This document shows, piece after piece, positions 41,730 to 50,645 of a stretch of 64,000 bases of DNA. Numbering within the stretch: the stretch's first letter is position 1; each line of letters starts with the position of its first letter. The translations under genes were made by a program, and so were the position numbers. The stretch is from Chitiniphilus shinanonensis DSM 23277 (GTDB taxonomy: Bacteria; Pseudomonadota; Gammaproteobacteria; Burkholderiales; Chitinibacteraceae): contig NZ_KB895349.1 in assembly GCF_000374805.1 (NCBI RefSeq), positions 1 through 64,000 of the forward strand, given 5' to 3'. The notes beneath the pieces are model-generated. The model was not told the DNA's origin. It searched no databases and worked only from the letters and a program-made list of their open reading frames with translations.

Positions 41730-42056
41730 TCAGCCCGCCGCTTTGTCCAGCCGCTTGAGGAACACCTTCATCTCGCGCGCGGTCTGCACGTCGCCGCGGG
41801 CCTCGGCGACGTCGATGCCTTGCTGGAAGGTCCGGCGCGCGGCGTCGCGCTCGCCCTGCTCGGCCAGCGCTTTGCCCAACAGCTTGTAGGCAGCGGAATA
41901 GCGCGGGTCGTGGACGATGGCGGCGCGCAGGTGTTCGACGGCGGCCGCGCCCTGGCCGTCGGCCAGCAGTGCCTGGCCCAGGCCGAAGCGCAGCAGGGCG
42001 TTGTCGCGGCCTTGTTCCAGCAGGCGGGTCAGCGCGGCGATCTGGGTGGTGTGCAT
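41730..42056 (-). CDS. Small tetratricopeptide-repeat protein
   Basis: 108 residues, about two and a half TPR units: NALLRFGLGQALLADGQGAA, SAAYKLLGKALAEQGERDAA and an ending helix TAREMKVFLKRLD. No signal peptide, so a cytoplasmic protein-interaction module. Bacterial relatives are often annotated as TPR-containing hypothetical proteins. It lies downstream of fpr with a type-A hairpin between them, so read-through from fpr is possible. Confidence 0.85.
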   Translation of the reverse strand: MHTTQIAALTRLLEQGRDNALLRFGLGQALLADGQGAAAVEHLRAAIVHDPRYSAAYKLLGKALAEQGERDAARRTFQQGIDVAEARGDVQTAREMKVFLKRLDKAAG

Positions 42057-42078
42057 GGCGGGTTTTGGGGGGGGAAGT

Positions 42079-42243
42079 TGAAACCCCACGTCCTGAACCA
42101 CAGAGAACACGAAGAGCACGGAGATACACAGAGAAAGCCGGAACGAGCGGGCAATCTGGCAGTGCGCCCAATCGATCTTGTCTTTCTCCGTGACCCCTCC
42201 GTGTTCTCAGTGTTCTCTGTGGTTCAAGACGTGGGGTTTCAGT
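42079..42243. repeat. Type-A intergenic hairpin element, copy 8
   Basis: Left arm GAAACCCCACGTCCTGAACC, right arm GGTTCAAGACGTGGGGTTTC, inner arms CACAGAGAACACGAAGAGCA and complement. The CACGTCCTGA/AAGACGTGG variation is compensated on both arms, as in a maintained stem. It starts 43 bp past the fpr stop. Confidence 0.9.
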
Positions 42244-42285
42244 GTCGATTCCAGCTTCGGTTTCGATAAACCGCCGCCAGCGGCG

Positions 42286-43062
42286 TCACTTCTCGACGAA
42301 GGCGCGTTCGATCACGTAGTCGCCCGGCATGCCGATGCGCTTGGAGACCTGGAAGCCGCGCGCGTCGAGCAGCTTGCAGGTGTCTTCCAGCATGGCGGGG
42401 CTGCCGCACAGCATGGCGCGGTCGGTTTCGGGGTTCAGCGGCGGCAGGCCGATGTCCTCGAACAGCTTGCCCGACTCGATCAGGTCGGTCAGGCGGCCCT
42501 GGTTGCGGAAATCCTCGCGGGTGACGGTCGGGTAGTAGATCAGCTTCTCGCGCACCGCGTCGCCGAAGTATTCGTTCTTGGGCAGCTGGTCCTCGATGAA
42601 CTGGGCGTAGGCCAGTTCGCTCACCGTGCGCACGCCGTGGATCAGGATGATCTTCTCGAAGCGCTCGTAGGCGTCCGGGTCCTGGATCAGGCTCATGAAC
42701 GGCGCCAGGCCGGTGCCGGTGGAAAGGTAGTACAGGTTCTTGCCCGGCTTGAGGTCGGACAGCACCAGGGTGCCGGTGGGCTTGCGGCTGACCAGCAGTT
42801 CGTCGCCGACCTGGATCGTCTGCAGGCGCGAGGTCAGGGGGCCGTCGGGCACCTTGATGCTGAAGAATTCCAGGTATTCCTCGTAGTTCGGGCTGGCGAT
42901 CGAGTAGGCGCGCATCAGCGGCTTGCCGTTCACCATCAGACCGATCATCACGAACTGGCCGTTTTCGAAGCGCAGGCCGGGGTCGCGCGTGGTCTTGAAG
43001 CTGAACAGCGTGTCGTTCCAGTGGTGAACCGAGAGAACGCGCTCGGAGGCGAAGGCACTCAT
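42286..43062 (-). CDS. fpr: Ferredoxin/flavodoxin-NADP(+) reductase
   Basis: 258 residues, identical to the usual length of subclass I bacterial Fpr. FAD-binding MRAYSIASPNYEEYLEFF, VSRKPTGTLVLSDL, the NADP-binding YLSTGTGLAPFMSL, HGVRTVSELAYA, CGSPAMLEDT, and the characteristic C-terminal AFVEK. It exchanges electrons between NADPH and ferredoxin or flavodoxin, for example under oxidative stress or for Fe-S assembly. AGGA precedes the ATG. Located 80 bp downstream of etfA on the same strand. Confidence 0.96.
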   Translation of the reverse strand: MSAFASERVLSVHHWNDTLFSFKTTRDPGLRFENGQFVMIGLMVNGKPLMRAYSIASPNYEEYLEFFSIKVPDGPLTSRLQTIQVGDELLVSRKPTGTLVLSDLKPGKNLYYLSTGTGLAPFMSLIQDPDAYERFEKIILIHGVRTVSELAYAQFIEDQLPKNEYFGDAVREKLIYYPTVTREDFRNQGRLTDLIESGKLFEDIGLPPLNPETDRAMLCGSPAMLEDTCKLLDARGFQVSKRIGMPGDYVIERAFVEK

Positions 43063-43142
43063 TGCGAAATCCTGAATGAACCCGGCGGGGCCGGGACGAT
43101 GGCATCGATGGAAAAGGCGGCGCGTCCGGGCGCCGCCCGGTA

Positions 43143-44075
43143 TCAGTTCTTCAAAGCGGCGGTCAGTTGCGGCACCGCTTCGAACAGGTCGGCGACCAGG
43201 CCGTAGTCGGCCACCTGGAAGATGGCGGCGTCGGGGTCGTGGTTGATCGCCACGATCACCTTGCTGTCCTTCATCCCGGCCAGATGCTGCGCCGCGCCGG
43301 ACACGCCGGCCGCGATGTACAGCTCGGGCGCGACCACGGTGCCGGTCTGGCCGATCTGGATGTCGTTGGGGGCGAAGCCGGCATCGACGGCGGCGCGGGT
43401 GGCGCCCAGCGCGCCGTTCAGCAGTTGCGCCAGCGGGCCGAGCACTTCCTCGAACCGCTCGCCCAGGCTGCGCCCGCCGGAGATCACCACGCGGGCGGTG
43501 GCCAGCTCGGGGCGGTCGGACACATTGCGGGTCTCGCCCACCCAGCGCGACAGGCCGCTGGCGGCCGGGGCGGCCAGCGTCACCACTTCGGCGGCACCGC
43601 CCGTTTCGGCGGCGGCAAAGGCGGTGGTGCGCACGGTCAGCACCTGGATCGGATCGCTGCTTTCCACCGTGGCCAGCACGTTGCCGGCGTAGACCGGACG
43701 CACGTAGGTGGCGGGGGCGGTGATGGCGATCACGTCGGCCAGCATTGCCACGTCCAGCAGCGCGGCGGCGCGCGGCAGGGCGTTCTTGGCGAAGGCGGTA
43801 TGGCCGGCCAGCACCACCTTGTAGTCGCGCGCCAGATTGACGATGGCGGCGGCCACGTCCTCGGCGAGCGGATGTTCGAATTGCGGCGCGTCCACGCGCA
43901 GCACGCGCGCCACGCCGGCGACCTGGGCCGCGTGGCCGGCCACGGCGGCGGTGTCGGCGCCCAGCAGCAGCAGATGCACCGGCAGGCCCCAGGCCTGGGC
44001 GGCGGTCACGGCCTGGCGGGTGGCCTGCTTCAGGTGCTGGCCGTCGTGTTCGGCAAGGATCAGGACGCTCATCAC
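43143..44075 (-). CDS. etfA: Electron transfer flavoprotein alpha subunit
   Basis: 310 residues. The C-terminal FAD-binding domain is clear: [60 protein letters not shown] and [20 protein letters not shown], then [12 protein letters not shown]. With EtfB it accepts electrons from acyl-CoA and other flavin dehydrogenases and passes them to ETF-QO, encoded 2 kb away. Starts within the etfB stop (ATGA overlap), so the subunits are made in equal amounts. Confidence 0.97.
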   Translation of the reverse strand: MMSVLILAEHDGQHLKQATRQAVTAAQAWGLPVHLLLLGADTAAVAGHAAQVAGVARVLRVDAPQFEHPLAEDVAAAIVNLARDYKVVLAGHTAFAKNALPRAAALLDVAMLADVIAITAPATYVRPVYAGNVLATVESSDPIQVLTVRTTAFAAAETGGAAEVVTLAAPAASGLSRWVGETRNVSDRPELATARVVISGGRSLGERFEEVLGPLAQLLNGALGATRAAVDAGFAPNDIQIGQTGTVVAPELYIAAGVSGAAQHLAGMKDSKVIVAINHDPDAAIFQVADYGLVADLFEAVPQLTAALKN

Positions 44076-44818
44076 ACCACCTTCGCTTCACGCAGTTTCT
44101 GGGCCAGTTCGGCCACGCTGTTCACCTTCACGCCGGGTGCGCGGTGCGGCGGCGTCGCCACCTTCAGGCGCTTCAGGCGCGGCGCGGCATCCACGCCCAG
44201 GCCGTCGGCGGTCAGCTGCTCGATCGGCTTCTTCTTGGCCATCATCAGGTTGGGCAGCTTGACGAAGCGCGGCTCGTTCAGCCGCAGGTCGGCGGTCAGC
44301 ACCGCCGGCAGCTTCAGCGCCACGGTCTCGGTGCCGCCATCCACTTCGCGCACCACTTCCACTTCGTCGCCCTGCACGGTGACGGCGGAGGCGAAGGTGC
44401 CCTGCGCGGCGCCGAGCAGCGCGGCCAGCATCTGGCCGGCCTGGCCGGCGTCGTCGTCGATGGCCTGCTTGCCCAGCAGGATCAGGCCGGGCTGTTCGCG
44501 CTCGACCACGGCCTTCAGCAGCTTGGCCACGCCCAGCGGTTGCAGCTCGCCGTGGGCCTCGACCAGCACGGCGCGGTCGGCGCCCATCGCCAGCGCGTGG
44601 CGCAGCACGTCCTGTGCCACGGCCTCGCCCAGGGTGACGGCGACGATCTCGGTGACCACGCCGCGTTCCTTCAGGCGCAGTGCTTCTTCCACCGCGATCT
44701 CGTCGAAGGGGTTGATGCTCATCTTCACACCCGCGGTCTCCACGCCGGAGCCATCGGGCTTGATGTGGACCTGCACGTTGTGATCGACAACGCGCTTTAC
44801 GGCCACCAGTGCTTTCAT
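44072..44818 (-). CDS. etfB: Electron transfer flavoprotein beta subunit
   Basis: 248 residues. [20 protein letters not shown] at the start, [20 protein letters not shown], then the AMP-binding and signature region [20 protein letters not shown], and [20 protein letters not shown] with MAKKKPIE near the end, all diagnostic for EtfB. First gene of the etfBA(-fpr) operon; AAGGAGG precedes the ATG. Confidence 0.97.
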   Translation of the reverse strand: MKALVAVKRVVDHNVQVHIKPDGSGVETAGVKMSINPFDEIAVEEALRLKERGVVTEIVAVTLGEAVAQDVLRHALAMGADRAVLVEAHGELQPLGVAKLLKAVVEREQPGLILLGKQAIDDDAGQAGQMLAALLGAAQGTFASAVTVQGDEVEVVREVDGGTETVALKLPAVLTADLRLNEPRFVKLPNLMMAKKKPIEQLTADGLGVDAAPRLKRLKVATPPHRAPGVKVNSVAELAQKLREAKVV

Positions 44819-45059
44819 GGGTGAAACCTCCTTGGATTCGCGTCCCGCCCGCCGGCCCGCTGGGGCACGGCGATCGCGCGGGCCGCGACACTGTTCGATA
44901 CGAAGCTGCTGCGCGTTTCCCTCTCTCTGGCCGGCCGCGGTGAAAACCCGGGGCGGGCGGGGAAAACTGTTCGTGGTCTCCGATTTGCCGTGAATTATAT
45001 GGGCCGTTAGAATATCTGTGAAGTGGATTTATTAGATCGTTTCCATCTGAGTAAATGAT
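44819..45059. promoter_or_regulatory. Divergent promoter region etfB / lysR
   Basis: 241 bp between divergent genes. The right half is AT-rich (GTGAATTATATGGGCCGTTA, then GTGGATTTATTAGATCG) in contrast to surrounding DNA. The LysR-type protein would be expected to bind here, but a clear T-N11-A palindrome was not resolved. Confidence 0.45.
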
Positions 45060-45986
45060 ATGAGATATACCTTGCGACAGCTCGAGATCTTTGTCGCGGT
45101 CGGGCGGCTGGAGAACGTCTCCAATGCCGCGCGCGAACTGAATCTGTCGCAATCGGCCACCAGCACCGCCCTGGGCGAGTTCGAGCGGCAGTTCGGCTGT
45201 CAGATGTTCGACCGGGTGGGCAAGACCTTGCAGCTCAACACGCTGGGCCGGCGGCTGCTGCCGCGCGCCGCCGCGCTGATCGACCAGGCCGCCGAGATCG
45301 AGGCTCTGCTGGAAGGCCGCGAGGGTTTCGGCGCCCTGCACATCGGCGCCACGCTGACCATCGGCAACTACCTGGCCACCATCCTGATCTCGCAGTTCAT
45401 GCAGCAGCACCCGGAAAGCCGGGTGAAGCTGGACGTGCACAACACCGCCACCGTGGTGCAGCAGGTGGCCGACTACGCGCTCGACCTGGGGCTGATCGAG
45501 GGCGAGAGTCACCATCCCGAGCTGGAGGTGGAAAGCTGGGTGGCCGACGAGCTGGTGGTGTTCGCCGGCCCCGACCATCCGCTGGCGAAGCGGGGCTCGG
45601 CCAGCGTCGAGGAACTGCTGGCCGAGCCGTGGATCCTGCGCGAGCACGGCTCGGGCACGCGCGAGACCTTCGACCACGCTTTTCGCCCGCACCGCCCGCG
45701 GCTGAACATCCGCCTTGAGCTGGAACATACCGAGGCGATCAAGCGTGCGGTGGAATCCGGACTGGGCATCGGCTGCATTTCGCGGCTGGCGTTGCGCGAG
45801 GCATTCCGCCGCGGCAGCCTGGCGCCGATCGAGGTACCGGCGCTGGACCTGCGCCGCCAATTCCACTTCGTCTGGCACAAACAGAAGTACCAGACCCCCG
45901 GCATGCGCGAATTCCTGGCACTGTGCCGCGGCATGACCGCCAACGTGCAGCGCAGCGACGAGATCGAACTGCCCTATATTCCTTGA
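45060..45986 (+). CDS. LysR-family transcriptional regulator
   Basis: 308 residues. N-terminal winged HTH (LRQLEIFVAVGRLENVSNAA, LSQSATSTALGEFERQFGCQ) and a C-terminal type 2 periplasmic-binding-like effector domain (LHIGATLTIGNYLATILISQ, LGLIEGESHHPEL, ILREHGSGTRETFDHAF). The effector domain resembles the CysB/YeiE-like branch more than catabolic BenM types. It is divergent from etfB and followed by the ETF-QO gene, so regulation of the electron-transfer-flavoprotein genes is a plausible but unproven guess. A type-B hairpin starts 2 bp past its stop. Confidence 0.9.
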   Translation: MRYTLRQLEIFVAVGRLENVSNAARELNLSQSATSTALGEFERQFGCQMFDRVGKTLQLNTLGRRLLPRAAALIDQAAEIEALLEGREGFGALHIGATLTIGNYLATILISQFMQQHPESRVKLDVHNTATVVQQVADYALDLGLIEGESHHPELEVESWVADELVVFAGPDHPLAKRGSASVEELLAEPWILREHGSGTRETFDHAFRPHRPRLNIRLELEHTEAIKRAVESGLGIGCISRLALREAFRRGSLAPIEVPALDLRRQFHFVWHKQKYQTPGMREFLALCRGMTANVQRSDEIELPYIP

Positions 45987-45987
45987 T

Positions 45988-46097
45988 ACTTGGGAAGGGG
46001 GAAGAGGGAAGGGAGAAGGGTAAGATCCGCAGCACCAGCGGGAGCGGCTGTTGGTGTTGACGTTACCCTTCCCCCTTCTCCCTTCCCTCTTCCCATC
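45988..46097. repeat. Type-B homopurine/homopyrimidine hairpin element, copy 2
   Basis: Purine arm GGGAAGGGGGAAGAGGGAAG continuing GGAGAAGGGTAA, a 40-bp centre, and pyrimidine arm TTACCCTTCCCCCTTCTCCC continuing TTCCCTCTTCCC. It fills the gap between lysR and the ETF-QO gene and ends about 10 bp before the latter's Shine-Dalgarno sequence, so it lies in the 5' leader if the two are co-transcribed. Confidence 0.9.
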
Positions 46098-46117
46098 CCT
46101 CTTCCCCTGGAGCAACC

Positions 46118-47767
46118 ATGCAACGTGACGTGATGAACTACGACCTGCTGATCGTCGGCGCCGGCCCGGCCGGGCTGGCGGCGGCGATCCGCGCCAAGCA
46201 GCAGGCCGCCGCCGCCGGGCGCGAGGTGGGCGTCTGCGTGCTGGAGAAAGGCGCCGAGGTGGGCGCGCAGATATTGTCCGGCGCGGTGATCGACCCGCGC
46301 GCGCTGGACGAACTGATTCCCGACTGGCGCGAACAGGGCGCGCCGATGACCACGGCGGTGACGCAGGACGAATTCCTGGTGCTGGACGAGGATCGCGGCT
46401 ACACCCTGCCGGGCTGGGGCCTGCCGCCGATGCTGCGCAACCACGGCACCTACATCGCCAGCCTGGGCGAGGTCTGCCAGTGGCTGGCGCAGCAGGCCGA
46501 GGCGCTGGGCGTCGAGATCTACGCCGGCTTCTCCGCCGCCGAGGTGCTGTACGACGAACAGGGCCGCGTGGCCGGCGTGATCACCGGCGACATGGGACGC
46601 GACGCCCACGGCAAGGAGACCGCGCAGTTCGCCGCCGGCATGGAGATCCGCGCCCCGTACACCCTGTTCGCCGAGGGCGCGCGCGGCTCGCTGACGCGCC
46701 AGCTGGAAGAGACGCTGCAACTGCGCGCCGACAGCGGCCCGCAGAAGTTCGGCATCGGCATCAAGGAAATCTGGCGCGTGCCGGCCGAGCGCCACGTGCC
46801 CGGCATGGTGCGCCACACCCTGGGCTGGCCGCTGGACAACCGCACCGGTGGCGGCTCGTTCATCTATCACTACGGCGAGCAACTGGTGGCCATCGGCTTC
46901 GTGGTGCACCTGGACTACGCCAACCCGCACCTGTCGCCGTTCGACGAATTCCAGCGCTTCAAGACCCACCCGGCGATCCGGCCGTTGCTGGAAGGCGCCG
47001 AGCGCCTGAGCTACGGCGCGCGCGCCATCAGCGAAGGCGGCATCCAGGCGTGGCCGAAGCTGGTGTTCCCCGGCGGCGCGCTGATCGGCTGCGGCGCCGG
47101 CATGATCAACCTGCCGCGCATCAAGGGCACGCACAACGCGATGAAGTCCGGCATGCTCGCCGCCGAGGCTGCCGTGGCCGCCATCGTCGCCGGCCGCGCC
47201 CAGGACGAACTGACCGACTACCCGACCGCGCTCACCGCGTCGTGGGCCGGCCAGGAGCTGGATTCGGTGCGCAACATCAAGCCGATGTTGTCGCGCTTCG
47301 GCACCGTCGGCGGCATGATGGCCGCCGGTGTGGAGATGTGGCTGAGCGCGTTCGGCGTGCGCCTGCCGTGGACGCTGCGTCACCGCAAGCCCGACCACGC
47401 CTGTCTGCGGCCGGCCGACGAGATGCCGAGGATCGCCTATCCCAAGCCCGACCACGTGGTCACCTTCGACCGCATGAGCTCGGTGGCGCTGTCCAACCTG
47501 GCGCACGACGCCAACCAGCCCTGTCACCTGACGCTGAAAGACCCCGCCGTGCCGGTGGCCGTCAATCTGCCGCGCTGGGATGCGCCGGAGCAGCGCTACT
47601 GCCCGGCCGGCGTCTATGAAATCGTGCGCGATGCGACAGGCGCGCGTTTGCAGATCAATGCGCAGAACTGCGTGCACTGCAAGACCTGCGACATCAAGGA
47701 CCCCACGCAGAACATCGTCTGGGTGACGCCCGAGGGCGGCAGCGGCCCGGTCTACAGCGCCATGTGA
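46118..47767 (+). CDS. Electron transfer flavoprotein-ubiquinone oxidoreductase
   Basis: 549 residues, normal for ETF-QO. FAD site YDLLIVGAGPAGLAAAIRAK, VLEKGAEVGAQILSGAVIDP, ARGSLTRQLEETLQL, FKTHPAIRPLLEGAERLSYG and INLPRIKGTHNAMKSGMLAA. The 4Fe-4S cluster ligands are in NCVHCKTCDIKDPTQNIVWV near the C-terminus, with a further Cys upstream at YCPAGVYEI. Membrane-associated; it passes electrons from reduced EtfAB to ubiquinone. TGGAG precedes the ATG. Confidence 0.97.
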   Translation: MQRDVMNYDLLIVGAGPAGLAAAIRAKQQAAAAGREVGVCVLEKGAEVGAQILSGAVIDPRALDELIPDWREQGAPMTTAVTQDEFLVLDEDRGYTLPGWGLPPMLRNHGTYIASLGEVCQWLAQQAEALGVEIYAGFSAAEVLYDEQGRVAGVITGDMGRDAHGKETAQFAAGMEIRAPYTLFAEGARGSLTRQLEETLQLRADSGPQKFGIGIKEIWRVPAERHVPGMVRHTLGWPLDNRTGGGSFIYHYGEQLVAIGFVVHLDYANPHLSPFDEFQRFKTHPAIRPLLEGAERLSYGARAISEGGIQAWPKLVFPGGALIGCGAGMINLPRIKGTHNAMKSGMLAAEAAVAAIVAGRAQDELTDYPTALTASWAGQELDSVRNIKPMLSRFGTVGGMMAAGVEMWLSAFGVRLPWTLRHRKPDHACLRPADEMPRIAYPKPDHVVTFDRMSSVALSNLAHDANQPCHLTLKDPAVPVAVNLPRWDAPEQRYCPAGVYEIVRDATGARLQINAQNCVHCKTCDIKDPTQNIVWVTPEGGSGPVYSAM

Positions 47768-47945
47768 CGGTGGCCGCCCCGGTTGCGACCGGGGCGGGCC
47801 ACTGCCGGACATTGCGGCGGTGTCCGGCGCCCCGTGGCCCGGACGCCGGTTCGCCCCGATGGCCCGCGCGGCGGTGCCGGCTTGCAAAGCGCTGTCGCGA
47901 GGGGCAACATCCGACGCAAATCCAAGTGAAGTCGTGCCGGAACAG

Positions 47946-49562
47946 ATGGCGACCCCCGCCGCAGCACCACCCCCTTCCTCGCTCCCCATCGAAATCGATG
48001 CCCTGCTGGGCGAAGCCGCCGCCGCCGAGGCGGCCGGCGACCCGCTCCGCGCCGCGGCGCTCGCCGGCCGCGCGCTGGCGTCGACCCGCCGCGTCGCCGG
48101 CGCCGAGACCCTGTACGCCCGCGCCGTGCTGTGCCGGGCGAGCGCCCAGCTGGCGCTGGGCCAGGCCGACGCCGCGCTGGCCGGACTGCAACGGCTGTCG
48201 ACCACCCGCCATCCCCCCGAGTTGTCGGTGCCGCTGCACCTGGCGCTGGGCCGTGCGCACGCGGCGGGCGGCGACGCCGGTTCCGCGATGGCGCTGTGGT
48301 CGCGCGGCCTGGAGCTGGCGCTGGACGCCGGCCGGTTCGACCCGTGCGCCGAAGCCTGCATCGAGATCGGTGCGCTCTACCTGGCCCACGGCAACCAGGA
48401 CTACGCCTTCCGCTACCACGACCTGGCGGCGCAGCTGGCCGAGGACGACACCCTGTACGTGCGCGCCCACGTCGGGCTGGCCGCCGCGCTGATCGCACTG
48501 GCCCAGCCGCAGATGGCGCACGCCGCGCTGGACGTGGCGCAACGGCGGCTGGTGCTGCCGCGGCACCGGCCGTGGCAGGCGCAGATCCAGTTCCACCTGG
48601 GCACGCTGGCCGATGGCGACACGGTGCGCGCCGAGGCGCATTTCCAGTCGGCGCTGGCGCTGTACCGCGACAGCGGCAACACCGCCGGCCAGGCGGCCGC
48701 GTTGCTGGCGCTGGGCCGGCTGGCGCAGGCCGACGGTGCGCACGACAGGGCCGAGCACCATCTGCTGCGCGCGGCGGCGCTGGCCGACGACCAACGCGCG
48801 GTGTCGCTGGCGGTCGAGGTGCAACTGGCGCTGTCGCAGCACTACGAAGCGCGCGGCGACGACGCCCGCGCCACCCGGCATTACCTCGAATTCCATGCGT
48901 TGTACGAGCGGCTGCACCAGGGCGACCGCCGCAGCGGCGTCATTTCCGGGCGACGGCTGGCGGCGACCGAGATGCGGCTGCGGTTGCTGACGTCCGAGAT
49001 CGAACTGTCGCAACTGCGCGAGGAGAGCGACGCCGGGCGCGAGCGCATGCAGCAGCTGGAACAGGCGGTGTACCGCGACGGCCTGACCGGCGCGCTCAAC
49101 CGCCGCGCGCTGGCGGAACAACTGCCGCAGCTGCTGGACGAGGCCGAGGCGCGCCAGCTGCCATTGTCGGTGCTGCTGATCGATTTCGACCGCTTCAAGC
49201 AGGTCAACGACCAGCATTCGCACGCCACCGGCGACGCCGTGCTGCGCGAGGCGGCGCGGTTGTTCGGCCTGGGCCGTGCCGATGGCGACCTGCTGCTGCG
49301 CTACGGCGGCGAGGAATTCTGCCTGGTGCTGCCCGGCGCCGACCAGGCGGCGGCGGTGGCGCAGGCCGACCAGTTGCGCGCCCGCATCGCCGACCACGAT
49401 TGGGAACAGTTGTCGCCGGCGCTGATGGTCACCCTCAGCATCGGCGTGGCGCAGGCCCAGCCCGGCGACAACGCGGAGATCCTGTTGTCGCGCGCCGACC
49501 TGGCGCTGTACCTCGCCAAGCGCAGCGGTCGCGACCGCGTTGCCGTGGAGCCCGCGCAATGA
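47946..49562 (+). CDS. TPR-repeat diguanylate cyclase (GGDEF)
   Basis: 538 residues if started at 47946; the Shine-Dalgarno is weak and an earlier in-frame start at 47820 is possible. Residues 10-350 are TPR-like helical repeats (LHLALGRAHAAGGDAGSAMA, CIEIGALYLAHGNQDYAFRY, AAALLALGRLAQADGAHDRA). A coiled linker (EIELSQLREESDAGRERMQQ) leads to a GGDEF domain with DGLTGALNRRALAEQ, DFDRFKQVNDQHSHATGD and the active site YGGEEF. The inhibitory RxxD site is not conserved (ADGD before LLLRYGGEEF). It is soluble, with no membrane segment, and should make c-di-GMP in response to a protein bound by the TPRs. Its stop overlaps the next gene. Confidence 0.9.
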   Translation: MATPAAAPPPSSLPIEIDALLGEAAAAEAAGDPLRAAALAGRALASTRRVAGAETLYARAVLCRASAQLALGQADAALAGLQRLSTTRHPPELSVPLHLALGRAHAAGGDAGSAMALWSRGLELALDAGRFDPCAEACIEIGALYLAHGNQDYAFRYHDLAAQLAEDDTLYVRAHVGLAAALIALAQPQMAHAALDVAQRRLVLPRHRPWQAQIQFHLGTLADGDTVRAEAHFQSALALYRDSGNTAGQAAALLALGRLAQADGAHDRAEHHLLRAAALADDQRAVSLAVEVQLALSQHYEARGDDARATRHYLEFHALYERLHQGDRRSGVISGRRLAATEMRLRLLTSEIELSQLREESDAGRERMQQLEQAVYRDGLTGALNRRALAEQLPQLLDEAEARQLPLSVLLIDFDRFKQVNDQHSHATGDAVLREAARLFGLGRADGDLLLRYGGEEFCLVLPGADQAAAVAQADQLRARIADHDWEQLSPALMVTLSIGVAQAQPGDNAEILLSRADLALYLAKRSGRDRVAVEPAQ

Positions 49563-50644
49563 CCCCGCTGGACGCATTCCGCGACGAGCTGCGGCCGCTG
49601 GCCGTCGCCGCCGCCAACGGTTCGCCCGAACCGCCCGCGGTGGCGGCCGACCTGGTGGCGCGGGCGCGCCGCTTCGGTGATCCGGCCACGCTCGCCTGCG
49701 CCCTGGTCACGCTGGGGCACGCCCACCAGCACGTCGGCGCGCTGGCCGACGCCCAGGCCGCGTTCCGCGCCGCCGTGCCGTTGTACGCCCAGGCCGGCGA
49801 CGAGCACGCCAGCGTCGAGGCGCAGGTGGAGCTGGGCTACTCGCACTACGCCGCCGGCGAATATCCGCGCGCGCTCGCCACCTGGCTCGACAGCCTGGAA
49901 CAGGTGCGCGAGCGGCGCGACCTGCACCACGGCACCCGCGTCTACCTGGGCGTGGGCAAGGTGTACTACGCGCTGGAGGACTTCGGCAGCGCGCTGCGTT
50001 ACCACGAACTGGCGCTGCAACTGGTGCGCGGCCTGGATTCGCCCAAGCTGTGCTGCGAGGTGCTGATCAACATCGCCGGCGACGCCTATCGCCAGCAGCA
50101 CTTCGACCGCGCCCAGCGCGCGCTGGCCGAGGCCGCCGAGCTGCTGGCCGGGCCGGTGTCCAACCATGTGTGGGAGGCCGAGGTCGAGTCCTACCTGGGG
50201 TTGATCCACTTCGCGCGCGGCGAATACCCGGCGGCGCGCGAAAAGCTGGACCACGCCTTCGCCATCCACCAGGAAAACCAGAACCTGTGGGGCAAGAGCC
50301 ACGTGCTGCTGGCGCTGGGCCGCACCCACGCGCGGCTGGGCGAGCTGGAGCGCGCCGAAGCGTGCCTGACCAGCGCCGACGAACTGGCTGGCCAGGCGCG
50401 ACTGGACAACGTGTCGCGCCAGGCCGCCGAGCTGCTGGCCGATCTGGCGCAGCGCCGTGGCGATTTCGCCGCCGCCCTGCGCTATTGCAAGCGGGTGCAC
50501 GCGCTGGTGGCCGGCGAACACGCGGCGCCGCCGGCGCTGCACCTCGGCCGCCAGGTGACCGAGCGCCTGCGCCGCGGCGTGCTGCGCCTGCGCATGGAGC
50601 ACGCACGGCGGCGGCTGCAATCCACCTCTGGCGCCAAAGGCTGA
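49559..50644 (+). CDS. TPR-repeat protein coupled to the diguanylate cyclase
   Basis: 361 residues, entirely TPR-like repeats (ACALVTLGHAHQHVGALADA, AQVELGYSHYAAGEYPRALA, RVYLGVGKVYYALEDFGSAL, NIAGDAYRQQHFDRAQRALA, LLALGRTHARLGELERAEAC). It matches the architecture of the sensor half of the preceding TPR-GGDEF protein but ends in a basic helix (LRMEHARRRLQSTS) where the cyclase would begin. Its ATG overlaps the cyclase stop as ATGA, so the two are made together and may associate. Probably a regulatory subunit or a paralog that lost the GGDEF domain. Confidence 0.85.
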   Translation: MTPLDAFRDELRPLAVAAANGSPEPPAVAADLVARARRFGDPATLACALVTLGHAHQHVGALADAQAAFRAAVPLYAQAGDEHASVEAQVELGYSHYAAGEYPRALATWLDSLEQVRERRDLHHGTRVYLGVGKVYYALEDFGSALRYHELALQLVRGLDSPKLCCEVLINIAGDAYRQQHFDRAQRALAEAAELLAGPVSNHVWEAEVESYLGLIHFARGEYPAAREKLDHAFAIHQENQNLWGKSHVLLALGRTHARLGELERAEACLTSADELAGQARLDNVSRQAAELLADLAQRRGDFAAALRYCKRVHALVAGEHAAPPALHLGRQVTERLRRGVLRLRMEHARRRLQSTSGAKG

Positions 50645-50645
50645 C

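Noticed and set aside
6455-42243. Possible CRISPR array suggested by repeated GTGTTCTCTGTG words
   Set aside because: The words are within inverted arms of separate hairpins thousands of bases apart, not regularly spaced direct repeats; no cas genes.
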